NCBI GenBank assembly: GCA_037501455.1
Contig: CM074857.1
Location: forward strand, 31,578,001 to 31,642,000
Direction of reading: 5' to 3'
Length of the DNA: 64,000 nucleotides
Source: Lantana camara
Lineage: Eukaryota > Streptophyta > Magnoliopsida > Lamiales > Verbenaceae
The translations under genes were made by a program, and so were the position numbers. This document shows positions 1-9,400 of this stretch, in pieces. Positions within the stretch are counted from its first letter, which is position 1, and every line of letters begins with the position of its first letter. A model generated the notes under the pieces. That model had not been told where the DNA came from, ran no database searches, and saw nothing but the letters and a program-made list of their open reading frames with translations.

Positions 1-604
1 AACCTTGAAATGAAAAGAAAGGGAGAAAATAGATGATGATGATGATGAACTCCCCAAACTTAGGATATTTCTTGAAATCTTGATGAAATGGATAAAAATC
101 TCTTCCCTTCTTCTTGCTTCTTGATACCGAGAGAGAGAGCAAAGTTGTTGGGAAATTTTTGGATGAAATGAGTATAAGGAAGCTTGGAGATATTGCTACG
201 TGATTCATCCTCCTTGATTTTTGTGAAATATGCTAATTGCCAATTAATCCTTTAGTTTGTGAATTTATGCAATGGAGTATACATGATTTTAGAATATGAT
301 CAATTAGGCCCTTGAAAACTATGCAATTTAAGTCCCTAAAGTTCAGAAAATTAATCAAGTAGGGATAATTTTGTAATTTGAAACACTCTCGGTAAATGTT
401 TCGCGCAATAAATATTTTCCGTGTCATGAAATAATATTTTCAATGATATGAAATCAATTAATTCACATAAATGATATTTCATGAATTTTATAAAATATGA
501 AATGTCACGTAAGAATATTATGAAATTAAAGAATTATAAATAAACCTACGCTCAAAACTCACACGTGGCGTGCTTACCTGTTCATCCGGAACCGGGGCGT
601 TACA
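1..604 (-). mobile_element. partial LTR, probably of a Del/Tekay-like gypsy element
   Basis: Read on the minus strand, this stretch begins at 604 with TGTAACGCCCCGG, a start typical of LTRs of Del/Tekay chromoviruses in plants. It then runs through AT-rich sequence into a CT-rich part around 85-135, as expected of an LTR that continues past the window edge. It begins exactly where the viral movement-protein homology stops, and the last two codons of that reading frame are formed with LTR bases. It therefore seems to cut into the pararetrovirus copy. No coding sequence is present here. The lineage is a guess from the LTR start only; the other end and the target duplication lie outside the window. 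Confidence 0.45.
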
Positions 605-1409
605 TATAACATTTACTTTTACTTTTTAAAAGTTTAGGTGTTTTGTTTTGAAAAACATTAGTATTAACATGTTGTATAATAGGTGTCTTTGGTATATATT
701 TTATACGAGAAACTTCTCGAAAAATATCTTCCATATATATTTTATCTATGTTTTTAAATTGTATATTATGATGGCTGTTTGTCAAAGCATATCCAATGGT
801 GTATGTTATTGAAAATGGATAGTCGTTTGTTTCCATTAAATCTTGTCTTTCAAATTTATATGCAATGTTTAAAGATTTATCTAGTTTTTCTGTTACAAGT
901 GGTATAACATAGTGTAAAGCTACATTAAAAAGTAGTTTAGTATAAACAAGGTTTCCTTCAATTATCCCAAGTATTTTATCTTTTATGTTCATAATTTTGT
1001 CATCACATATAGCTAGTTTTATGGGTGAGTTTATTCCTTCAGCAAATGTACTCTTAATTAGTATCTGTATTGTAGAAATATGTATATATCCTATTTCACT
1101 AGGTGTATATTTTGCTTTTTTAATTTTCTGAATTATATCAGCTTTGTTTATCAATGAAATAGCTTGTGTTCCTTTTGTTGTAGAAATTTCAATAGGTGTT
1201 TCACATGTAAATTTTCCATATAATATAATATTTTTTCTGCTCAGTTTTGTTTTTAAATCTGTTTTCATATCTTGTCCATCAATTAAGTTTAACTCTTTTC
1301 TTCTAACTTTGTTTAATTTTTTGTTGTCTATAACAATATCTTGAGAAAAATATCCGTATTCTTCAGTTGTTTCAAAATGTTCAATTTGATCTATTAAACT
1401 AGTCTCCAT
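600..1409 (-). CDS. caulimovirid movement protein (30K superfamily), possibly 3'-truncated
   Basis: An open frame of 269 residues read from ATG at 1409. It matches the caulimovirus movement protein, which forms tubules through plasmodesmata for cell-to-cell spread. Support includes the conserved region around residues 195-225, with the family-typical ALTNSHH stretch, and the position directly downstream of a 35S-like promoter. No stop or frameshift is present, unlike the other large viral genes here. The stop codon at 600-602 is made with bases of the adjoining LTR, so the natural C-terminus is probably missing; the basic ORF at the other end of the integrant (21569-21760) could be that lost end. 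The copy is a relic; expression is not implied. Confidence 0.8.
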   Translation of the reverse strand: METSLIDQIEHFETTEEYGYFSQDIVIDNKKLNKVRRKELNLIDGQDMKTDLKTKLSRKNIILYGKFTCETPIEISTTKGTQAISLINKADIIQKIKKAKYTPSEIGYIHISTIQILIKSTFAEGINSPIKLAICDDKIMNIKDKILGIIEGNLVYTKLLFNVALHYVIPLVTEKLDKSLNIAYKFERQDLMETNDYPFSITYTIGYALTNSHHNIQFKNIDKIYMEDIFREVSRIKYIPKTPIIQHVNTNVFQNKTPKLLKSKSKCYM

Positions 1410-1723
1410 ATGTATAAATTCCAGTATACAAAAGTATAAACAGTAATTTCAGAACAAAGTTTATATTGTTTACCTGTTTGTGTATTTCTATCTACTGTCT
1501 TCATGCACTCCATGTTACCTGTTCATCTTTCTTCAAAGTATATATTTGATTTTGGTATGAGAATTGTTTGGTTGTGTATGGTTGTTTTGTGTATGGTTCT
1601 GTTATTCAGGCGTGAGGCCAACAGAAAAGAAAAGCTCAAAGGCTTAAAACTCAGAGAGTTTTTTTATCAACACATGATCTTTTTCTTTCTATTCAAGTCT
1701 GAATATTACTTACTACATTGAGG

Positions 1724-1912
1724 CCAATATATAGGCACTCGACTTACAGATGCGTATTCATTTACAAAAAGTCAAAAAAGTAGAAACAGACTTAAAGTAA
1801 AGATAATAATGGTGCTCAACAACTGCACCTAAAAAGCAGACAGAGACATAAAGTCTGCATTATTGAGGTGTGTTCGTCATTGCTTACGTATTTCCTTGAG
1901 TTTTTGACGTCA
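1724..1912 (-). promoter_or_regulatory. 35S-like pararetroviral promoter
   Basis: On the minus strand there are two TGACG-type (as-1-like) motifs, at 1875-1889 (ACGTAAGCAATGACG) and at 1905-1912 (TGACGTCA). A TATA box, CCTATATATTGG, follows at 1724-1735. This is the arrangement of the CaMV 35S promoter, though the gap between activator and TATA is longer, about 140 bases. It lies between the transactivator gene and the movement gene, exactly where the large intergenic region of a caulimovirus sits. About 310 bases of leader separate the TATA box from the movement ATG. I did not find a convincing tRNA-Met primer site or polyadenylation signal in the leader. Confidence 0.7.
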
Positions 1913-1931
1913 TTGCATGCGCCAGTTTACA

Positions 1932-3215
1932 TTACTCTTCAGTAACAGTGTCTTCCTTTATTGACTCGTTTGAATTATAAGACCCCGTTTCTTCAGCTTT
2001 GTCTTCAGGTTTGTCTTGGCACATTGCACAACTGTGTTCATCAATTATTTCACTGTACTCACAGAAAATGAGCTTGATTTCCTTAGGAAGTGTCTTCAGG
2101 CTGTGTTCTTCAATCTTGATAAAAGTTTTTTCAAAGTTTTCCAACGTTTTTAACTGTAACGGTCGAATTGTGTATCTCGAAGATCCATATATCAGATGAT
2201 AATTGGATTTATAGTTTATTTTGACATTACTGTCTTTGTTTATCTCCTGTGATGCATAAAATATTTGATTTAGTTGTTTTGCAACTAACTCATTTATGTC
2301 ATCAAGTGTCTTCATAGTATCGATGCAGGGGTATTCTCCATTTGAAACTATCAGTTTGATAATTCCATGAGAGTATACTGATACTCATTCTTCGTTGAAG
2401 ATAGGGTATGAGAGTGTAGATTTGAAGACTATTTCTTTATCCATGTTTCCTTTTGAGACTCGTCTAGCGTAGTCCTGAAGTGTTGACATTAGTTTTGGGC
2501 TGAATTTTCGAAAACAGTTTGGGTTTTTGAAGTATAAGGTGTCAAGAAATCCATGTATGAAGAATTGGTATATCAAGTCTGGGTCTTCTTGTTCAAATAT
2601 AACGACTTTTGGGCCGTTTCTGTTTACTGGGTACCAAAAAAGGTTGTTTTTATCTGTCTCTGGGTTATATTCAAAAATGGATTTCAAAAGTTTGTCAAAT
2701 TTTTCTTTTGAAGGTTGTATTTGGGCCTCTTTTTGGGCTGATGTTTGAACACGGTCCCTTGGATTTACCGTGGGTATATTTCCAAGGACTCTCATCCTTT
2801 CTTTGAAACTGTTTTGGGCTTGAAGTGTTGGAGTGGTCTGAAGGGAGTTTTTATAGGTTTTTATTTCTTCAAAGGCTTGTTTGGCTTCTGCAAGACTGTT
2901 ATATGTTTTGTATGATGTGGCTGGGTTCCCCTGTATATGAACATTGGCTTTTGACCATTGATCATATATTCCTCGGCTTGAACCATTGAATATAACATAC
3001 CATTGTTTAATTTGTTTTCTTTCATCTTCATTGTCTTATGTAGCCGCTGATGATGAAGTATTCCCTTCTGCTGCAGTTTGTGGAAATGTTTTTGATTTTG
3101 TGAATGTTTTGGATAGTGATGGATCCACCACGCTTGCTGGGAACTCTGATGGTGGAAGTCCGGCTGCTTGTTGAACAGCGTGTAATGCGGCAAGAAGTTC
3201 TTGACGTTGTGTCAT
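1932..3215 (-). pseudogene. viroplasmin / translational transactivator (P6-like), two in-frame stops
   Basis: The frame from ATG 3215 to the stop at 1932 encodes a caulimovirus P6-like protein, which forms viroplasms and allows reinitiation on polycistronic RNA. The viroplasmin (RNase H1 N-terminal-like) domain is clear about 60 codons in, with the WYVIFNG...GIY...W pattern (near 3010-2880). A downstream mini-transactivator-like segment and an acidic C-terminal tail follow. Two nonsense codons break it: TAA at 3036-3038 and TGA at 2385-2387; the frame is otherwise continuous. It starts 95 bases after the reverse-transcriptase stop and is followed by the 35S-like promoter, as expected. The His/Gln-rich open frame at 2861-3193 is a shadow of this gene. 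Confidence 0.78.
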
Positions 3216-3310
3216 CTTGGATTCTGTGAATCTTTATATCTCCAAATGTTTAGCTTTCATGAATTGTTGTATCTCACGATCAATTGTTTTTATGTTTTGT
3301 GTCATCAAAT

Positions 3311-5263
3311 CTATCGCGGCCTCCATTCTCGTGTGAGTGTGTCTGCAAGAGCGTTCTCTTCTGATTTTATGTATACGATGTGAAACTGGTATCTTTTTAT
3401 CTTGAGTTGCCAACGTATCAATCTTCCGTGATTGTAGTTGTCGTGAAGTGTATACCTGTAGAAGTTTGTTAAGTATTTTGAGTCTGTTCGAAGTTCGAAT
3501 TCTCGAGGTAAAAGCTCGAGTTTCCACTTCCGAAGTATCTTTAGACATGCAAGTGTCTCTTTTTCATGGACTGTATAATTTTTCTGGGTTTCTGTAAATG
3601 TCCCAGATATATATTTACAGAGTTGTCTAATTTCGCGAACCTTTTTGGTTCTTGTATTCATATGACCTTCAAGGTCGTTTGTATTCATTTTTTCGGCTGG
3701 TATTGCAAGCATGCAACCAGACCATGTATCATTTGAAACATCTATCTCAATGATAGTAAAATCATTTTCCTTTGGATTGTATAAAACAGGCAATGTTTCA
3801 CAATACTGTTTTATTTTCTGTACTTGTATCGAATCATCAATTCGCCAATTCCATTGTATTTTTTCAGAAAGTTTCTTTTGTAATTGTGTTCTTTCTTTAG
3901 CAAGGTTCTTTATGAATCCTTGATCAGAAATGTAGTTTAAACATCCAAGAAATCTTTGTAATTGTTTTCGATCAATAATTTGATCTGGAAAATCGTTTAA
4001 TTTTTTCAAAATGTTGTCTTGAAGAACTATGTTTCCTTGTGAATCGAAAGTATTTCCAAGAAAATCAATTTTTTGTTTACATTAGACTGCTTTCTTTTTA
4101 GAAAGAATCAGTCCTTTGTCTCTACATCGTTTCAAAACTATTCTTAGTTTTTTCAAATGATCTTCTTTATCTTGATTACTAAAGATGATAATATCATCAA
4201 TGTAAGCAAGACAAATGTCTTCTAAACCTTCAAGGTTTTTATCCATAAATCCTTGGTATATTCCAGGTGCTTGTTTCAAACCAAATGGTAAAACATTCCA
4301 TTGGTAATGTTTCTGTGGGGGACATGTAAAAGTTGTTAGGGGTTTTGTATCTTCATGCAATCTTAATTGCCACTATCCTGATTTAGCATCTAAAGTCCTA
4401 AACCATGTCTTTCCTTTCAACCTATCTTTGATATAATCAATTCTAGGAAGTTTATATGCATCTTCTACAGTTTTTTCATTTAGTTGTTTATAATTTATGA
4501 CCATTCGACGTTTACCTCGTTTTATTTCATTTTTATTTTCTACATAAAATGCCGGTGCTGCGTGTGGACTTTTACTTTCAGAAATTAATCCTTTTTCCAA
4601 AAGTTGTTTACATTCTTCTTTAAATTCATCAATATCTCTTTTAGAATAAGGTATATTATTTTTAACATTTACTTCGTCTGAAGGATTTTTAAGTTTGATT
4701 TCAACTATCATATAATTATTATTCTTATCTTTGTCTAAAGGATCTTCACTAGTGACAGAGTCTAAAAATTCTTCTATTTCTTTTTCAAGATTTGTTTTTA
4801 TGAAAAATATTAATTCATGATTGATTAAATAGTTTATTTTATCATTAAGATTACTTCTGTCTTCAATCTTTACTATAGGTATTTCAACAGTTTCACTTTT
4901 TTGAGATAGTTTTTCATTAACAGGTGATTTTAAAGTGATGTATTTTAAATCTTGACAAAAAGGTCTATATAGTTTCAAAAAGTTATTTCCTAAGATGAAA
5001 GGTAATCCTATTTCGTGTCGGTATATAGATGGTATAGTAAAACAATATACCTGTATCCAAGCTTTTTCTAAGTATGTAGCGTACCATATATAATAATGAC
5101 TTGTATCTGCTATCATTATTTTTAATGGTTGTTTAAGTTTTTTCCATTTAAATATCGTAAGAGCTGGTGAAGGAAAACATAAACTTGCTCCTGTGTCTAT
5201 AAATGCTTTAATTGTTTTATGTTTTACTTTTACTTCTATGAATGTAGCGTTAGAGTTTTTCAT
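3311..5263 (-). pseudogene. caulimovirid protease-reverse transcriptase-RNase H polyprotein, two in-frame stops
   Basis: A frame of about 650 codons, the usual size of caulimovirus P5, from ATG 5263 to the stop at 3311. In order: aspartic protease with the FIDTGAS active site (residues about 20-26); reverse transcriptase, with the catalytic YIDD box near 4200; and RNase H with the TDSKYL motif. Two nonsense codons interrupt it, TAG at 4373-4375 and TAA at 4082-4084, while the frame is kept throughout, so point decay rather than rearrangement killed it. It follows the coat-protein stop immediately (TAA at 5264-5266, then ATG). In the live virus this enzyme copies the pregenomic RNA into DNA; here it cannot be made as one protein. 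Confidence 0.85.
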
Positions 5264-6355
5264 TTAAAAATCATCAGAACTATATTCAGTTTCTGATTCT
5301 GTAACTGTTTCCATTTCATATATATTTTCCAAATCAGAATAGTCTTCTTCTATTGGTTCTAGATCGTATGTTCGAGCTACTTGAAGTATATATAGTTTTT
5401 TCTCAGACTGTTTTCGTTGTTTGGGACATTCCCTAACAAAGTGTCCTTCTTCGTGGCAAAGCCAACATTGGCATTTTTTCTTTCCTTCTGGACAGTATTT
5501 TTGTTTTGGTTTGTATTATTTCTTTTTAAAGAAACGTCTTCTTCTTTTTTGAAATTTATGTTTATTGTTATCAATCCATCTTTTAGGTTTCTTTCTCCAT
5601 CTATATCTTTTATCCTTTCTCCTGTATTTTCTTTTTTTGTTTGGTCGAATTATGTATGGGCTTTCTCCGTATTGTTGAGGTACTAAAGGATTTCCCTCAC
5701 AACATATCGTGACTTTGTTTTTAACTGCATTGTGTAATTCTCTTTCATAGCATTTATCTCCTAAAAATTGTTCTACTACTGTTTGTGCTCTTCCTAATGT
5801 TTCTGAAACAAATCCTTCATCAACTTGTTTCTTAAAATCTGCATATACTATTTTTCCTACTGGATAGGGTAATTTACTGAAGTATAATGATAGATATTTT
5901 TCTCTGTTTTCTTTAGATAAACCATAATAATACATATTGTATTCACAGTTAAAGTGTTCTATAGCACACATGTCTAGTATTTGTGTATTGGCTAAATGGT
6001 ATGTGCTCTATCTTGTTCTCGTTTTGATACAATAAATCCTGTACTTTGTATAGGTATCCCAACAAATTCTGAATATATTTTTTCAACTATTTTCCAAAAA
6101 GTATCTATAGAGTCTTCTTATCTAAAGAGTGTGCATTGTTCTTCTGATAATGAAGATAAAAAGTGTGTTACGTTTCCTACTGTTTTATATTGTACGAAAT
6201 TAAATATTGTTTTAAAATTTCCTTGTCTTAATCTATCTTCAGTTTCCATAATTTATCCTAATTTATGTGCCCAATCGGTAATAAGTGTTGATTTGTTTGT
6301 TACACAGTCTAAATTTAGTATTCCATCGACTCCTAGTATTCCTTTTGTAGGTATA
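5264..6355 (-). pseudogene. caulimovirid coat protein, C-terminal block (split by Gypsy-1)
   Basis: Downstream part of the coat gene whose 5' part lies at 19915-20296. A run very rich in Lys and Arg (5516-5660) is followed by a CX2CX4HX4C zinc knuckle (CWLCHEEGHFVREC, near 5470-5425) and an acidic C-terminal tail, the standard caulimovirid coat layout. Several nonsense codons (for example TAA at 5516-5518) and a one-base frameshift near 6000 disable it. Counting both blocks and one copy of the GTATA duplication, the original gene was close to 490 codons, the size of the CaMV coat protein. The zinc knuckle packages the pregenomic RNA in the family. The minus-strand open frame 6263-6541 crosses the LTR junction and is not a gene. 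Confidence 0.78.
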
Positions 6356-6556
6356 TGATATGGCATAAAATGGCCGAGCCACGTGGTACGGTTTAAAGAA
6401 AGCCACTTGGACATCTCGCCACCTCAAGCGGACCCAGGTCCCAACGCCTAACGGAGCCAACGGATCGAACCCAACCACGCGTCTAACGGATCGAGTTCGA
6501 CCCCTTACCGCCAATCGGATCGATCCGACCCCATGTGCCAAGGGGTCGATCGGATC

Positions 6557-7535
6557 TAGGGGTGCAAACGAGTCGAGCCAGATTGCGAGCTTGACGAGTC
6601 AATCTCGAGTTGGCTCGGCTTGAAATCGGAACTGGTCGAGCTCGAGTCGATCATATACGATCCCGAGCTGGACATCGAGTCGATCTCGATCCTGTATATC
6701 TGGGCTCGAGGCTTGCGAGCTAGCTCGCGAGCCTACAGTAATATATGCATTTTTTAATAAATTATATATATGTATGTATGTATTTTATATTCTATATTAT
6801 ATATAAAGTTATCTTTCATATTATATAATATATATACATATAACATTTATATTATTATATATTTAATTTATAGTATATGTATTAAATAATTATACAATTA
6901 TATATTTTATTATATAGTTTTATTATTTAAAATTTTTAAATACATATATATCATATATTACACATATAATTTTAAGTTATATATGGGCCAATATAAGGTT
7001 AATTAAATATAAATATACATTTATATTTCGTACAGATTATAGACTATAGTATATCATGTGTCTTAAAAAATCTTACAATATTTGATTTTTCTAAATATAT
7101 AGTTTGACAAGATAATATCAATCGTAAATTGCTTTATACAATATTATATATGTATATGTACTTTTAAACATAAATACATTTCATGTATTACACATGTGCC
7201 TCAAATTCTTAACTATATAGTTTACTAACATACACATGTCACTATAGCTTAGTAAAATAATATGTAATTATGTATCATATATTATAATAAGCTTATTTTA
7301 TATTATATCACATGTCATAACTGATAACTTAGTTTACTAACCTATATGATTTAATAAGAAATATGTGTCATATATTTATTAAAAATATATAGCTTAGTAA
7401 AATAATATGTAATTATGTATCATATATTACATTAAGTTTATTTTATATTATATCACATGTCATAACTGATAACTTAGTTTACTAACCTATATGATTTAAT
7501 AAGAAATATGTGTCATATTTTATTAAAAATATATT

Positions 7536-7585
<50 letters not shown>

Positions 7586-8139
7586 TGACGGGATAATATC
7601 AATCATATACTGCTTTATACAATATTATATATGTATATGTACTTTTAAACATAAATACATTTCATGTATTACATATCTGTCTCAAATTCTTAACTATATA
7701 GTTTACTAACAGACACATGTAACCATCACTTAATAAAATAATATGTCATTATGTATCATATATTATAATAAGTTCGTTTTATATTATATCACATGTGATA
7801 ACTTAGTTTACTAACCTATATGATTTAATAATATATATACAATTATTATTTATATCATTTCATGTCTTACATATTTATCTCAAATTCTTAACTATATAGT
7901 TTATTAATATAAATATATTTTATGTTTATTCCAAATCGAAAAATAATAATAATAAATATATGTTATGTTGTAAATCTTATATTATAAGATAACATACAAA
8001 ATATATCATATATTATATTTAGTTTATGTTATTCTATATCACTTGTGATAACTTAGTTTACTAACCTATATGTATCATATATTTACTAAAAATAAATATA
8101 TGATTTATATATTTAATATATATTTGCTAATAATATATA

Positions 8140-8187
<48 letters not shown>

Positions 8188-8477
8188 TTAAATTTATATT
8201 ATATGTACATATAATAAAGAACGTAATTTGAATTGTAATTTGAGAAGTAATAGGGAAACGAAAAAAAGAAAAAAAGAAAGAAATAGAAGCCCAATAGCTC
8301 TATCAAGCCTTATCAAGCCGAGTCAAGCCGATCCTGAGTTTTGTTCAAGCCGAGTTCAAGCCTTAAAATGCCCAGCTCGACGAGCTCGATCTTTAGTATA
8401 AATTTTCAAGCCCGAGCTCGATCTCACATTTTTAGCCAAAACTCGGCTCGGCTTGGCTCGGCTCGTTTGCACCCCTA
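6557..8477. mobile_element. non-autonomous hAT-type MITE inside the Gypsy-1 LTR
   Basis: Termini TAGGGGTGCAAACGAG and its inverse CTCGTTTGCACCCCTA are flanked by the 8-bp duplication ATCGGATC (6549-6556 and 8478-8485), the hAT signature. The 3' LTR of Gypsy-1 lacks it, giving a built-in empty-site control. GC-rich subterminal GAGCTCGAGTCG-like repeats flank an extremely AT-rich core with (TA)n runs near 7536-7581 and 8143-8181. The core has no coding capacity. Tandem internal duplications lie at 7243-7500 and 7101/7581. Confidence 0.9.
7243..7527. repeat. tandem duplication of about 145 bp in the MITE core
   Basis: The block beginning atagcttagtaaaataat at 7245 recurs almost unchanged from 7388. 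It includes the shared strings cacatgtcataactgataac and cctatatgatttaataag. A second larger repeat pairs 7101-7180 with 7581-7665. These account for the unusual length of this MITE. Confidence 0.85.
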
Positions 8478-9324
8478 ATCGGATCCCTTTACCACCGGAT
8501 CAATCCGGCCCCTTGCGCCATGGATCGATCCGATCTCTTACCCCCAAAGCGGATCGATCTCGATCCGTTCGCTTCTAATCGGGTCGATCCAATCCCTTTG
8601 CCTCAAGGGATCGGCTTCGATCCCGTTTGTCGCAACGGATCGTACTTGATCCCGTCCTTATTCCCACACGGGAACCACGTATGAAGCGTCCTTATCCCGC
8701 ACAAGGTTTGAGGTCGGACTCGACCCCACTAACGGGTTCCCTATCACGGACATCCTTCATCACGATTTGCTTGATCTCGATCTCGCGGATTGAGATCCTA
8801 CGCCACCTGGCAACAGAATGCCATAAAGCATCTTTATCGGGACACGTGTAACTCCCCTATTCACCACGACTAGACGCGTTACAGTGCATTTAATGCTCCC
8901 GGTACATGCTTATGCCAAAAAGGGAAACGAAGTACACACGACCTCAAGGCACCCGCTTAGGCGTCCGACAAACGAGCCGATCGACTGCAGAGCATTTAAT
9001 GCATAGTCGCGGTACACGCACTACTGTGTTAAATGCTCCTGACTATAAATACCCAAGTCTGGAACAGTGTTTGGAAAGAAATTAAGAGCATTTATTTCGC
9101 TTCTCTAGCATTTATTTCTCTCTCTAAGAATCTCACACTGACTTGAGCGTCGGAGTGCCAAACTTGGGTCCAACCCCAAGTCCCCAATTTGGCCTTTGAG
9201 CTCACGTTTGTTTAAGTGTTTTCAGATCGATTAAAGGGCCCACATTACAAATTCTTGACTGATTGACCCGAGATTGCCATCTAGACCTCCCACTCAGCTA
9301 AACCATTTTCGGGCCGGATCAGTT

Positions 9325-9340
9325 TGGCGCCGTCTGTGGG
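9325..9340 (+). other. Gypsy-1 primer-binding site
   Basis: TGGCGCCGTCTGTGGG lies three bases after the LTR terminus at 9321. The first nine bases equal the tRNA-Asp-type primer site (TGGCGCCGT); the rest departs from it, so the primer tRNA is uncertain. Gypsy-2 has the identical site at 43182-43197. Confidence 0.8.
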
Positions 9341-9400
9341 AAGACACTTCTCTCTCTTTACCTTGATCTTGAGTGAAACACTTCCTCCTTTCTTACAATC

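Larger units (their letters stand above)
6356..9321 (+). repeat. Gypsy-1 5' LTR (interrupted by a MITE)
   Basis: Begins TGATATGGCATAA and ends CGGATCA. Without the 1921-bp MITE and its 8-bp duplication it is about 1037 bp, against 1068 bp for the 3' LTR. A TATA box CTATAAATA lies at 9043-9051. The U3 part (6465-6556 and 8478-8660) is made of degenerate units of roughly 30 bp around GGATCGATC. The U5 part contains GACTTGAGCGTCGGAGTGCC, shared with the other gypsy elements in the window. Confidence 0.92.

Noticed and set aside
2861..3193. 110-residue His/Gln-rich minus-strand frame
   Set aside because: The viroplasmin domain is read in another frame over the same bases; the composition of this one is a shadow effect.
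6263..6541. 92-residue minus-strand frame
   Set aside because: It spans the junction between the viral coat gene and the Gypsy-1 LTR and exists only because of the insertion.
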